Part shown: positions 1-8,062 of the stretch, one piece after another | Layout of the letters: the number at the start of each line of letters is the position of its first letter | Numbering within the stretch: the first letter of the stretch is position 1 | Assembly: GCF_900323885.1 (NCBI RefSeq) | Contig: NZ_OOHJ01000036.1 | Location: forward strand, 1-64,000 | Origin: [Actinomadura] parvosata subsp. kistnae | Lineage (GTDB): Bacteria; Actinomycetota; Actinomycetes; Streptosporangiales; Streptosporangiaceae | DNA: 64,000 nt | Reading direction: 5' to 3' | Program-made: the position numbers and the translations under genes | The notes under the pieces: generated by a model | Told to the model about the DNA's origin: nothing | Database searches by the model: none | What the model saw: the letters and a program-made list of their open reading frames with translations, nothing else

Positions 1-56
1 CCCGCGTCGATGGCGTCGGCCCATTCGGTCGTCCCTGCCTGATCGGTGGGGATCAC
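1..56 (-). CDS. N-terminal fragment of an unidentified protein, cut by the window edge
   Basis: Reading leftward, a GTG at 54-56 opens MIPTDQAGTTEWADAIDA and the frame runs off the window. A strong AGGAGG ribosome binding site lies at 64-69, seven bases before the GTG, which is why I accept it. It starts 26 bp after the stop of the astacin-like protease on the same strand, so the two are probably co-transcribed. Eighteen residues are too few to assign a family. Confidence 0.5.
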   Translation of the reverse strand, partial: MIPTDQAGTTEWADAIDA

Positions 57-82
57 GGAACGTCCTCCTCTCTCAAGTGCCC

Positions 83-1165
83 TCAGGTGGCGCTGAGGCT
101 CCAGCCGAGCACGTCGTAACGCGCCTCGATCTCGATCTGCCCCGATGTCAGGTTGGTGATCGCCAGGAAGTACTTGAGCAGCCCGCCGGACTGCCGGGTG
201 ACCTGGACGTTCCACGAGACCTGCGCGGGGCCGTCGACGACCGGGGCCGTGGGGGCGACGGTCCAGATGACGTACCACTGCGCGGGCCAGCTGTGGGTGA
301 ACCACCGGCTGGTCGCGAACGCCTCGATCTTGGCGGAGAACTGCGTGCCGGAGAAGCGGGCCGTCGGCTCGAGGTTGCTGTACATGGTGCGCACGGCCCG
401 GCAGTCGCCCGGGCTCAGCCCCTGCCGCTGCCCGATCTCGACGTTCTGCAGCGGCACGATCGTGTCCTGGCCGTTGCTGGAGAACGCCCAGCGCGGGTAG
501 TGCATGATCGAGTGGTAGTCGTAGGAGCCGACGTCGTCGCCGTCGGTGATGTGCTGGTTGAAGTTGTGCGCCTGGGCTTGCAGGATGTTCTGCCAGTTGA
601 TGCGGACGAACTGGTCGCGGTCCTCGCGGCTCTGCTCGTGCCACAGGCCCGTCGCGTGCCCGATCTCGTGGATGGTGGAGCCGGTGTCGCAGCCGCCCTC
701 GAGGGTGATGTTCTGCTGCCCGGTGGTCCGGCCGACCGCGGAGCTGCAGCCGGTGCCCGGCCGGAACATCACGAAGTCGGGGAACTGCGCCTGGTTGGCG
801 GCGGTCCGGCGGACGAACCGGATCCGGGTATTGCGCTCCCAGTGCGCGATGGCGTCGGTGACCCGGCCCTGGTTCGGCAGGGCGGGGTCGATGTCGTACG
901 GCACCGTGCCGTTCGGCCAGCGGAACTGCGTGCCGGGGATGATGACCCCCGCCTGCTCCTCGGCCACCGCGGCGTTCTCCACGTCGCCCGGGCCGATCAG
1001 GGCGAGCTCGATGTCCCCCTCGAAGAGCGGGCGCCCGTCGACCATCGTGTACTGGACGGCTTTCGGCCCTTTCGTGGCCAGCCGCACCAGCCCCGTCTCG
1101 ACCGTCGGACCGACATGGAATTGACCGAACCCCATCGTTTGCTGTGCGCCATTGTTTTCTGGCAT
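83..1165 (-). CDS. Astacin-like (M12A) zinc metalloprotease
   Basis: Predicted zinc endopeptidase of 360 residues. The zinc motif HEIGHATGLWHE (HExxHxxGxxHE) lies near residues 166-177 and is followed by the Met-turn SIMHYP, so the metzincin active site is complete. After the catalytic domain there are about 120 residues, probably a beta-rich C-terminal domain, beginning near TARFSGTQFSAKIEAF. The frame stays open to 1474, but I chose the ATG at 1163-1165 because AAGGAGG sits just upstream and the family-like region begins there. No signal peptide is visible: the N-terminus is MPENNGAQQTMGFGQ, so the site of action is unclear. The gene continues into the truncated gene at the window edge. Confidence 0.85.
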   Translation of the reverse strand: MPENNGAQQTMGFGQFHVGPTVETGLVRLATKGPKAVQYTMVDGRPLFEGDIELALIGPGDVENAAVAEEQAGVIIPGTQFRWPNGTVPYDIDPALPNQGRVTDAIAHWERNTRIRFVRRTAANQAQFPDFVMFRPGTGCSSAVGRTTGQQNITLEGGCDTGSTIHEIGHATGLWHEQSREDRDQFVRINWQNILQAQAHNFNQHITDGDDVGSYDYHSIMHYPRWAFSSNGQDTIVPLQNVEIGQRQGLSPGDCRAVRTMYSNLEPTARFSGTQFSAKIEAFATSRWFTHSWPAQWYVIWTVAPTAPVVDGPAQVSWNVQVTRQSGGLLKYFLAITNLTSGQIEIEARYDVLGWSLSAT

Positions 1166-1214
1166 GCGGCCTCCTTGTGATGGCGCGGTGCACGTGCGAC
1201 GCGAAAAGAGACCA

Positions 1215-1232
1215 GGCCGTTCCGGAATGGCC
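1215..1232. promoter_or_regulatory. Near-perfect 18-bp palindrome upstream of the astacin gene
   Basis: GGCCGTTCCGGAATGGCC is self-complementary except for one base pair. It lies 50 bp upstream of the protease start inside the 307-bp divergent gap 1166-1472. It may be an operator for the protease. I see no convincing -35/-10 pair in the rest of that gap and no small gene in it. Confidence 0.3.
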
Positions 1233-1472
1233 GCGCGGAATGCCCGGGACCGTTGCCTCAATTTCCCCGCCGCAGCTCTGACCTGCTCCGCCATGATGTA
1301 CCCGGGCTGATAGGCGGTCAAGGGGCCGCGTGCCGTCCCCATAATGATTTTTCCCGGACGAGCGGCGAGAATGATCGCCGCCCCCCGCATACGGCATATT
1401 GAGCGGTGGGCGGAATGTTCATGATGCCGGAATACTTGCTCTTTTCCCCGATCTTCGCGAGGATCGGTGATC

Positions 1473-2084
1473 ATGACGCGACAGGATTGGATGCAGTGGC
1501 ACGACGCCTACGACGAGCCGGGCTCCTCACTGAAGGATCGCCTCGACGTCGTCCGCGCGTGGGTGGGCAGGGCGCTCGACGAGGGCGCGTCGCGCGTGGT
1601 CAGCATGTGCGCCGGGCAAGGGCGCGACCTGCTGCCGGTGCTCGCCGCGCACCCCAGGCGCGGCCAGGTGCGGGCCCGGCTGGTCGAACTGGACGAGCGC
1701 ATCGCCGCCACCGCCCGGGCCGCCGCCCCCGAGGGGGTCGAGGTGGTGTGCGGGGACGCGTCCGTCACCGACGCGTACGCGGGCGCCGTCCCGGCGGACC
1801 TGGTGCTGGCCTGCGGCATCTTCGGGAACATCACCGACGACGACATCCGCCGCACGGCCGCCACCCTGCCGCGGCTCTGCGCTCCTGGCGCGATGGTGAT
1901 CTGGACCAGGGGCCGGCACGCGCCCGACCTGGTGCCGGCGATCTGCGGGTGGTTCGAGGAGTGCGGGTTCGAGCGGGTGGCCGTCGAGGGCGAGGGCACG
2001 AAGTACGGGATCGGCGTGCACCGCTACGCCGGGCCGCCGGTGGCGCTGGAGCCCGGCACGCGGATGTTCACTTTCGTCCGTTAG
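1473..2084 (+). CDS. Class I SAM-dependent methyltransferase
   Basis: Protein of 203 residues. The glycine-rich SAM loop appears as VSMCAGQGRDLLPVL near residues 43-57. An acidic residue at the end of strand 2 (LVELDERIA) and a LACGIFGNI motif follow, as in class I methyltransferases. The ATG at 1473 is preferred over the in-frame GTG at 1467 because GAGGA at 1459-1463 is nine bases from it and only three from the GTG. The substrate cannot be read from the sequence. It is divergent from the astacin gene and converges on the serine hydrolase. Confidence 0.75.
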   Translation: MTRQDWMQWHDAYDEPGSSLKDRLDVVRAWVGRALDEGASRVVSMCAGQGRDLLPVLAAHPRRGQVRARLVELDERIAATARAAAPEGVEVVCGDASVTDAYAGAVPADLVLACGIFGNITDDDIRRTAATLPRLCAPGAMVIWTRGRHAPDLVPAICGWFEECGFERVAVEGEGTKYGIGVHRYAGPPVALEPGTRMFTFVR

Positions 2085-2102
2085 CCGCCGCGGTGGTCGC
2101 GG

Positions 2103-3041
2103 TCAGCGGGTGACGGTGCGGTACAGGTCGCGGGTGAGCGTGGTGGTGCGCTTGACCGAGGAGCTCCACGTGCCGCCCGCCGGGTGTGCCGTGAGCACCG
2201 CCATGATGTAGCGGTCGCCCTGACCCACGAGGCCGGTCGTGTGCAGGACGGGGCGGCCGTAGTCGGGGACGCCCGAGCCGGTGGCGTGCTGGGCGATCCA
2301 CGAGATGGGAGCCCCGATCGCCTTGGCGTCGCTCGTGTAGGAGAACACCGCCGGGCTCGTGTTGCGGGACGCGGCCGTCGCCGTTCTGGCGTCGCACCTG
2401 ACCGGCGGCGTCGTGCCGAAGCCCGACCAGCCCTGCTTGACCGCCCACGGCCGGGGCACGCCGTCGGGGATGCCGAAGGTCTGGTCGAAGCCGTCGGTGC
2501 CGCACGGCGTGGAGCGGCGCAGGTGGCCGAGGATGGTGTCGCGGACCCGGGGCTCGGCCCGGTCGAGCAGGTAGCGGTAGGTGCGCACGATGTCGTACGC
2601 GCTCAGCGAGGTGTAGCCCCAGAACCCGGGCTTGGAGGCGGGCGGCGGCGCCGTGTCGGACAGGCCGAGCCGGCGGGCCTGCCGCACGATGATCTGCCCC
2701 TTGCCGAGGCGGTCCCAGAAGGCGGAGGCGGCGTCGTCGTCGCTGGAGCGCAGCATGACCTTCAGCAGCCTGGCGTCGGCGGCGGGCACGCTCGTGCGCC
2801 CCTCCAGGTAGTCGATCGCGATGAGGATCTTGACGACGGAGGCGGAGCGGTACTTCCGGTGCGCGTTGCGGGTGGCGACGATCTTGCCGGCCTGCCGGTC
2901 GAAGACCACCCAGGCCGCGGTCGTGCCGGCGGGGACCCGAGGGGGCGCGTCGGCACGGGTGGCGGCGTGGGTGGCGGCGTGGGCGGGGGCCGCCAGGGCG
3001 GCCACGGCGATGGGGACGACGGCCAGGGGCATGATTCGCAC
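2103..3041 (-). CDS. Secreted class A beta-lactamase-like serine hydrolase
   Basis: The 312-residue product has an N-terminal signal peptide (hydrophobic stretch PLAVVPIAVAALAAPAHA with an Ala-X-Ala site near residue 22). The penicillin-recognising fold is supported by S68-V-V-K71 (SxxK), a SDD triad at about residue 100 (counterpart of SDN), and KQGWSG near residue 200 in place of KTG. It may be a beta-lactamase, a peptidoglycan-acting enzyme or a relative that has lost these activities; the KQG substitution argues against a textbook class A beta-lactamase. The start is GTG at 3039-3041. An in-frame ATG nine bases later is also possible because neither has a clear ribosome binding site. Confidence 0.75.
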   Translation of the reverse strand: MRIMPLAVVPIAVAALAAPAHAATHAATRADAPPRVPAGTTAAWVVFDRQAGKIVATRNAHRKYRSASVVKILIAIDYLEGRTSVPAADARLLKVMLRSSDDDAASAFWDRLGKGQIIVRQARRLGLSDTAPPPASKPGFWGYTSLSAYDIVRTYRYLLDRAEPRVRDTILGHLRRSTPCGTDGFDQTFGIPDGVPRPWAVKQGWSGFGTTPPVRCDARTATAASRNTSPAVFSYTSDAKAIGAPISWIAQHATGSGVPDYGRPVLHTTGLVGQGDRYIMAVLTAHPAGGTWSSSVKRTTTLTRDLYRTVTR

Positions 3042-3074
3042 CCGCTATAACTACCAGATTTCGCCGGCCCACCC

Positions 3075-3102
3075 TTGACCAACCAACGAAAACGGGTATA
3101 AA
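3075..3102 (+). promoter_or_regulatory. Promoter of the mannitol PTS operon
   Basis: TTGACC at 3075-3080 and TATAAA at 3097-3102 are separated by 16 bases, close to the housekeeping sigma consensus and unusually AT-rich for this genome. The predicted transcript would start near 3109 and have a leader of about 34 nt before the repressor ATG at 3143. Confidence 0.6.
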
Positions 3103-3139
3103 CACAGAAGAAACCAACCCGAAACGGCGGTGAACCAAC
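3082..3139 (+). promoter_or_regulatory. Direct-repeat operator of the PTS operon
   Basis: ACCAACGAAAACGG (3082-3095) recurs as ACCAACCCGAAACGG (3113-3127), and a third partial copy, GAACCAAC, lies at 3132-3139. The first copy fills the promoter spacer and the second lies just after the predicted transcription start. This is a natural position for repression by the DeoR protein encoded immediately downstream. DeoR-family proteins often bind direct repeats; binding here is inferred. Confidence 0.5.
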
Positions 3140-3142
3140 ATC

Positions 3143-3904
3143 ATGTACGCCGAGGAGCGGCAGCAGGAGATCCTGCGGAGAGCGCGGGCCTCGGGCCGCG
3201 TCGACGTGGTGACGCTGGCCGCCGAGCTCGACGTGACCACCGAGACGATTCGCCGCGACCTGACGGCGCTGGAGCGGGCGGGCGTGCTGCGCCGCGTGCA
3301 CGGGGGCGCGATCCCTGTGGAGCGGCTGGGGTTCGAGCCCGCGCTGGCCACCCGCGACGAGGTCATGACGGCCGAGAAGGAGCGCATCGCGAAGGCGGCG
3401 CTGGCCGAGCTGCCCGAGGACGGGTCCGTGATCATCGACGCGGGCACCACGACGGGCCGCCTGGTGCAGGTGCTGCCCGCCGACCGGGAGCTGACCGTCG
3501 TGGTCAACTCCCCGCCGCTGGCCACCGTGCTGGCCGCCCGCCCCAACCTGCACGTGATCATGCTGGGCGGCCGGGTGCGCGGCAAGACCCTCGCCACGGT
3601 CGACGACTGGGCGCTGCGCCCGCTGGCCTACCTCAACGTGGACGTGGCGTTCATGGCCACCAACGGCTGCTCGGCGACGCGCGGCCTGACCACGCCCGAC
3701 CCGGCCGAGGCGGCGATCAAGCGGGCCATGGTCAAGGCGGCGCAGCGCAGCGTGCTGCTGGCCGACCACACGAAGTTCGGCGACACGTACCTGTCCACGT
3801 TCGCCGAGCTGAGCGAGATCGACGTGGTGATCACCGACACCGGGCTGGACGCGTCGCTGGCCGCCGACCTGGCGGCGGCCGGGCCGGAGGTGATCAGGGC
3901 GTGA
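3143..3904 (+). CDS. DeoR-family repressor of the mannitol/fructose PTS operon
   Basis: Protein of 253 residues. An N-terminal winged helix (about residues 3-57) carries the DeoR signature ETIRRDLTALERAGVLRRVHGG. The C-terminal sugar-phosphate sensor domain shows the DAGTTTGRL loop near 99-107 and the ADHTKFG motif near 210. Proteins of this type sense phosphorylated sugars and release DNA. Its stop overlaps the start of the kinase gene by four bases (GTGA), making it the first gene of the operon. Direct repeats around its own promoter suggest autoregulation. The annotation follows family and context; the effector is probably a hexose phosphate. Confidence 0.85.
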   Translation: MYAEERQQEILRRARASGRVDVVTLAAELDVTTETIRRDLTALERAGVLRRVHGGAIPVERLGFEPALATRDEVMTAEKERIAKAALAELPEDGSVIIDAGTTTGRLVQVLPADRELTVVVNSPPLATVLAARPNLHVIMLGGRVRGKTLATVDDWALRPLAYLNVDVAFMATNGCSATRGLTTPDPAEAAIKRAMVKAAQRSVLLADHTKFGDTYLSTFAELSEIDVVITDTGLDASLAADLAAAGPEVIRA

Positions 3905-4869
3905 TCCTCACCCTGACGCTCAACCCGAGCCTCGACCGCACGATCGAGATCGCCTCCCTCGATCGGGGCGCGGTGATCCGCGCCGCCGCCGCGCACCTCG
4001 ACCCCGGCGGCAAGGGCGTGAACGTCTCGCGCGCCCTGCTGGCCAACGCCGTCACCAGCCGCGCCGTGGTCCCGTACGGCGGCGACGAGGGCAGGCAGCT
4101 CATCCGCCTGCTGGCCGCCGAGGGCCTCGACATGGTCACCGTCCCGGTGACGGGCCGCACCCGCTCGAACGTCACGCTCGCCGAGCCCGACGGCACCATC
4201 ACCAAGATCAACGAGCCGGGCACCGCGCTGTCGCCCGCCGAGCTCGACACGGTCGCCGAGGCCGTGCTGGCCGCCGCCCACTCCGGCGGGCACGAGGCCG
4301 ACTGGGTGGTGGCGTCGGGGAGCCTGCCGCCCGAGGTGCCCTCCGACGTGTACGCGCGGCTGTGCCGCAGGTTCGCCGGCGCGGGCATCCACGTGGCCGT
4401 CGACACCAGCGGCCCCGCGCTGTCCTGCGCGCTCGGCGCCGCGCCCGCCCTGGTCAAGCCGAACCTGGAGGAGCTGTCGGCGGCGACCGGCATGCCGATC
4501 CGCTGCCTGGGCGACGTGGCCGGGGCGGCGGCCAAGCTGCGGGCGGCCGGGGCGCGTACCGTGCTGGCCAGCCTCGGCGCCGACGGCGCGGTGCTCGTCG
4601 AGGACGGCGGCAGCTGGTACGGCGAGGCGGCCGTGACCGAGCCGCGCAGCTCCGTCGGCGCGGGCGACGCCATGCTGGCCGGCTTCCTCGCCGCGGGCGG
4701 CCACGGCCCGGAAGCCCTCCGGCAGGCGCTGGCCTGGGGCGCCGCCGCCGTCCGCCTGCCCGGCAGCCGCATGCCGGGGCCGGGCGACATCGACCTCGAC
4801 GCCGTCACCGTCGGCCTGCCCGACCCCGAACGCCCGCTCTCGACCGCCCTGCCCGCCCCCCTCACCTGA
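3901..4869 (+). CDS. fruK: PfkB-family 1-phosphofructokinase-like sugar-phosphate kinase
   Basis: Sugar-phosphate kinase of 322 residues. It begins ILTLTLNPSLDRTIEI, has the PfkB signature GGKGVNVSRAL near 39-49, and the catalytic GAGD loop in SSVGAGDAMLAGF. This matches the 1-phosphofructokinase/tagatose-6-phosphate kinase group. The usual FruK substrate is fructose 1-phosphate. In this operon the dehydrogenase would give fructose 6-phosphate from mannitol 1-phosphate, so the physiological substrate could be either. GTG at 3901 overlaps the repressor stop, implying translational coupling. A 64-bp gap with AAGGAG precedes the IIC gene. Confidence 0.85.
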   Translation: MILTLTLNPSLDRTIEIASLDRGAVIRAAAAHLDPGGKGVNVSRALLANAVTSRAVVPYGGDEGRQLIRLLAAEGLDMVTVPVTGRTRSNVTLAEPDGTITKINEPGTALSPAELDTVAEAVLAAAHSGGHEADWVVASGSLPPEVPSDVYARLCRRFAGAGIHVAVDTSGPALSCALGAAPALVKPNLEELSAATGMPIRCLGDVAGAAAKLRAAGARTVLASLGADGAVLVEDGGSWYGEAAVTEPRSSVGAGDAMLAGFLAAGGHGPEALRQALAWGAAAVRLPGSRMPGPGDIDLDAVTVGLPDPERPLSTALPAPLT

Positions 4870-4933
4870 CCCTCCCGACCCCGGCGTTTCCCCACAGAAA
4901 GCGGCTGCTCGACCCCCCAGAAGGAGCACGTCC

Positions 4934-6034
4934 ATGGCCGACACCTACACCCCTCCGGTCACCGGGACCGGAGTCAAGGCCACCATCCAGCGCATCGGCG
5001 GCCATCTGGCCGGCATGATCATGCCGAACATCGGCGCGTTCATCGCCTGGGGCCTGATCACCGCCCTGTTCATCCCGACCGGCTGGCTGCCCAACGAGTC
5101 GCTGGCGAAGATGGTCGGCCCGATCATCGGCACCCTGCTCCCGGTCCTCATCGCCTACACCGGCGGCCGGATGGTGCACGGGCAGCGCGGGGCGGTCGTC
5201 GGCGCGGTGGCGGTGATGGGCGTCGTGGTGGGCACCGAGTCCCCGATGTTCCTCGGCGCCATGATCATCGGCCCGCTCACCGCCCTGATCCTGAAATATG
5301 TGGACAGGTTCACGGAGGAGCGGACCAAGGCCGGGTTCGAGATGCTGGTGGACAACTTCTCCGCAGGCATCGTGGGCGGCGCGATGGCCGTCGTCGGCTT
5401 CTACGGCATCGGCCCGATCGTCCAGGCCGTCACCACCGCCGCCGGCAACGCCGTCGAATGGCTGATCACCAACAACCTGCTGCCGATCGCCTCCGTGCTG
5501 ATCGAGCCGGCCAAGGTGCTGTTCCTCAACAACGCCATCAACCACGGCGTGCTGAGCCCGCTCGGCGTGGCCGAGGCCGCCGAGTCGGGCAAGTCGATCC
5601 TGTTCATGCTGGAGTCGAACCCGGGTCCGGGCCTCGGCCTGCTCCTGGCGTTCCTGCTGTTCGGCCCGCGCGCCATGCGGCCGAGCACGCCCGCCGCGAT
5701 GATCATCCACTTCTTCGGCGGCATCCACGAGATCTACTTCCCGTACGTCCTCATGAAGCCCCGCCTCATCCTGGCCGTGATCGCGGGCGGCGCCGCCGGC
5801 GTGTTCACGTTCATGGTCACCGGCGCCGGGCTGGTCGCCACGCCCTCGCCCGGCAGCATCTTCGCCTACCTCGCGGTCACCCCGAAGGGCGGCTGGCTCG
5901 GCTCCAGCCTGGGGATCCTCGTGGCGACCGGCGTGAGCTTCGCCGTCGCCGCCGTCCTGCTGGGCTTCGGCAGGGGCGAGAAGGCCGAAGCGGCCGAGAC
6001 GGAACCCATCGCTGAAACCACCAAGGAGAGCTGA
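4934..6034 (+). CDS. mtlA: PTS mannitol-type permease subunit IIC
   Basis: Integral membrane transport subunit of 366 residues with about eight hydrophobic segments. Segments MIMPNIGAFIAWGLITALF near the N-terminus and FFGGIHEIYFPYVLMKPRL near 255-275 are characteristic of the mannitol-specific IIC domain. In Escherichia coli MtlA the IIC, IIB and IIA domains are fused; here they are three proteins, and this one ends in a short charged tail rich in Glu and Ala. It should translocate the sugar while IIB phosphorylates it. The start has AAGGAG eight bases upstream. The IIB gene begins three bases after the stop. Confidence 0.88.
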   Translation: MADTYTPPVTGTGVKATIQRIGGHLAGMIMPNIGAFIAWGLITALFIPTGWLPNESLAKMVGPIIGTLLPVLIAYTGGRMVHGQRGAVVGAVAVMGVVVGTESPMFLGAMIIGPLTALILKYVDRFTEERTKAGFEMLVDNFSAGIVGGAMAVVGFYGIGPIVQAVTTAAGNAVEWLITNNLLPIASVLIEPAKVLFLNNAINHGVLSPLGVAEAAESGKSILFMLESNPGPGLGLLLAFLLFGPRAMRPSTPAAMIIHFFGGIHEIYFPYVLMKPRLILAVIAGGAAGVFTFMVTGAGLVATPSPGSIFAYLAVTPKGGWLGSSLGILVATGVSFAVAAVLLGFGRGEKAEAAETEPIAETTKES

Positions 6035-6037
6035 GCC

Positions 6038-6346
6038 ATGGCAGGCATCGACAGCAAGGACATCCGTAAGGTCATCGTGGCCTGCGACGCGGGCATGGGC
6101 AGCAGCGTCATGCTCGCCTCCACGCTCAAGAAGCAGCTCAAGGGCACCGGCGTGACCGTCGAGCACACCCCGGTCAACTCCATCCCGGACGACGCCGACG
6201 TGATCCTCTGCCACGCGGGCCTGGCCGCACGTGCGAAGGCGGCCGCTCCGGGGAAGGTACTGGTGTCGTTCCAGATCTTCCTCGGCGACCCGGCGGTGAC
6301 CCGGCTGGTGAACACCATCAAGAACGGCGGCACGGTCGATGCGTGA
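6038..6346 (+). CDS. PTS mannitol-type subunit IIB
   Basis: Cytoplasmic phosphocarrier of 102 residues. The phosphorylated cysteine is Cys16 in the P-loop CDAGMGSS, a hallmark of mannitol/fructose-type IIB. It should accept phosphate from His64 of the IIA protein encoded next and pass it to the sugar bound in IIC. It overlaps the IIA gene by eight bases, and the ribosome binding site AAGGAGAG lies in the end of the IIC gene. Confidence 0.9.
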   Translation: MAGIDSKDIRKVIVACDAGMGSSVMLASTLKKQLKGTGVTVEHTPVNSIPDDADVILCHAGLAARAKAAAPGKVLVSFQIFLGDPAVTRLVNTIKNGGTVDA

Positions 6347-6767
6347 CGACCTGCTCGACCCGCGCGCCGTGCTGCTGCACGAGAGCGCCCCCGACCGCGA
6401 GGCGGCCGTGCGCCGCTGCGGCCGGGCGCTGGCCGACGTGGGCGCGGTCGCCGAGCCGTACGTCGAGGCGATGCTGGAGCGCGAGCGCTCCCTGTCCACG
6501 TACGTCGGCGAGGGCGTCGCCATCCCGCACGGCACGAACGCCTCCAAGGGGGACGTCCTGCGCGACGCCATCTGCGTGGTCCGCTTCCCCGGCGGAGTCG
6601 ACTGGGACGGCGAGCACGTCACGCTGTGCGTCGGCATCGCCGCCAAAGACAACGGTCACGTGCCGCTGCTCGCGGCGCTGGCCGAGATCCTGCTCGACCC
6701 CGACCGGGCGCGGGCACTGCGCGAGGCCACCGAGGTCTCTGACGTGATCAAGGAGTTGACGGCATGA
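6339..6767 (+). CDS. mtlF: PTS mannitol/fructose-type subunit IIA
   Basis: IIA protein of 142 residues. The active histidine is His64 in GVAIPHGTN, the conserved motif of mannitol- and fructose-type IIA proteins. It should take phosphate from His15 of HPr, encoded later in the same operon, and give it to Cys16 of IIB. Its ATG lies inside the last codons of IIB, and its stop overlaps the dehydrogenase start by four bases (ATGA), so all three genes are tightly coupled. Confidence 0.88.
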   Translation: MRDDLLDPRAVLLHESAPDREAAVRRCGRALADVGAVAEPYVEAMLERERSLSTYVGEGVAIPHGTNASKGDVLRDAICVVRFPGGVDWDGEHVTLCVGIAAKDNGHVPLLAALAEILLDPDRARALREATEVSDVIKELTA

Positions 6768-7768
6768 AGGTCGCGCGTTTCCACGCGCCCGGCGACATCA
6801 GGATCGAGGACGCCCCCGAGCCGGTCGCCGGCCCCGGCGAGCTGAAGATCCGCGTACGCAACTGCTCCACCTGCGGCACCGACGCGAAGATCTACAAGTT
6901 CGGCCACCACCACATCGTGCCGCCGCGCGTGATGGGCCACGAGATCGCCGGCGAGGTGGTCGACACGGGCGCCCGGGTGCAGGTGATCGCCGCCATCCCG
7001 TGCGGCACCTGCCCCGACTGCCTGGCCGGCCGCCGCACGGTGTGCCCGAACCAGGAGTCGATGGGCTACCACTACGACGGCGGGTTCGCCGAATACATGA
7101 TCATCCCGGCGAAGGTGCTGGCCGTGGACGGCGTCAACGCCATCCCCGACGGCGTCGGCTTCGCGGAGGCGTCGGTGGCCGAGCCGCTGGCGTGCGTGCT
7201 CAACGGCCAGACGCTGGCCCGCGTCGGCCCCGGCGACGACGTCGTCGTGATGGGCGCCGGCCCGATCGGCTGCCTGCACGTCCGGCTGGCGCGGGCGCGC
7301 GGCGCCAACAGGGTCTTCCTCGTGGACGTCAACGCCGAACGCCTCGCGATGGCCGCCGAGCTCGTCCGTCCCGACGCGGCCATCGACGCCGACCCCGTCG
7401 AGCAGGTGCTGAAGCTGACCGGCGGCCGCGGCGCCGACGTGGTGATCACGGCGGCGGCGTCGGGCGCGGCACAGGAGCAGGCGGTGCGCATGGCCGCCCG
7501 CCAGGGGCGCGTCAGCTTCTTCGGCGGGCTGCCCAAGGACGATCCGATCATCTCGCTCGACTCGAACCTCGTGCACTACCGGGAGCTGACCATCGTCGGC
7601 GCGAACGGCTCCAGCCCCGCCCACAACGCCGAGGCGCTGCGGCTGGTGGCCGAGGGCGCCGTACCGGTGTCGGACCTCATCACCCACCGGCTGCCGCTGC
7701 CGCGCGTGCTGGACGGGATCGACCTGGTCAGCCGGGGCGCGGCCATCAAGGTCACCATCGAACCCTAG
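6764..7768 (+). CDS. Zinc-dependent medium-chain polyol (phosphate) dehydrogenase
   Basis: Alcohol dehydrogenase-type protein of 334 residues. Catalytic zinc ligands are Cys in STCGTD and the GHE motif near residues 60-62. The structural zinc loop CGTCPDCLAGRRTVC has the C-x2-C-x2-C-x7-C pattern. The Rossmann motif GAGPIG is followed by VDVNAERL, whose acidic residue points to NAD(H). Mannitol PTS operons usually carry MtlD of the long-chain family, so this protein probably replaces it by oxidising mannitol 1-phosphate, or sorbitol 6-phosphate, to fructose 6-phosphate. That role is inferred from the operon. The sequence alone gives only a sorbitol/threonine-dehydrogenase-like enzyme. Confidence 0.8.
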   Translation: MKVARFHAPGDIRIEDAPEPVAGPGELKIRVRNCSTCGTDAKIYKFGHHHIVPPRVMGHEIAGEVVDTGARVQVIAAIPCGTCPDCLAGRRTVCPNQESMGYHYDGGFAEYMIIPAKVLAVDGVNAIPDGVGFAEASVAEPLACVLNGQTLARVGPGDDVVVMGAGPIGCLHVRLARARGANRVFLVDVNAERLAMAAELVRPDAAIDADPVEQVLKLTGGRGADVVITAAASGAAQEQAVRMAARQGRVSFFGGLPKDDPIISLDSNLVHYRELTIVGANGSSPAHNAEALRLVAEGAVPVSDLITHRLPLPRVLDGIDLVSRGAAIKVTIEP

Positions 7769-7780
7769 GAGGAGGGCGTC

Positions 7781-8062
7781 ATGGCGCAGCGAACGGTGGT
7801 CGTGGCCTCGGCCAGCGGCCTGCACGCGCGGCCGGCGAAGCTGTTCGTGCAGGCGGCGGTGAAGGCGGGGGTGCCGGTGACGATCCGGGCCGGGGAGAAG
7901 GCGGTGCCGGCCAAGAGCATGCTCGGGGTGCTGTCGCTCGGCGTCGTCCAGGGCACGGAGGTCACGCTGGAGGCGGACGGGCCGGGGGCGGAGGAGGCGC
8001 TGGACACGCTGGCCGCGCTGCTGTCCCGCGACCTGGACGCGGAAGAGGCCCTCGATGCCTGA
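7781..8062 (+). CDS. ptsH: Phosphocarrier protein HPr
   Basis: Histidine phosphocarrier of 93 residues. His15 in SGLHARPA is the site phosphorylated by enzyme I. Ser46 in AKSMLGV, the regulatory serine of low-GC Gram-positives, is also present, although actinobacteria generally lack the HPr kinase. It relays phosphate from enzyme I to the IIA protein of this operon. GAGGAGG precedes the ATG, and the enzyme I gene starts eight bases before its stop. Confidence 0.92.
   Translation: MAQRTVVVASASGLHARPAKLFVQAAVKAGVPVTIRAGEKAVPAKSMLGVLSLGVVQGTEVTLEADGPGAEEALDTLAALLSRDLDAEEALDA

Noticed and set aside
1166..1474. N-terminal extension of the astacin-like protein
   Set aside because: The frame is open, but the strong ribosome binding site before 1165 and the absence of signal-peptide or domain features in the extension argue against it.
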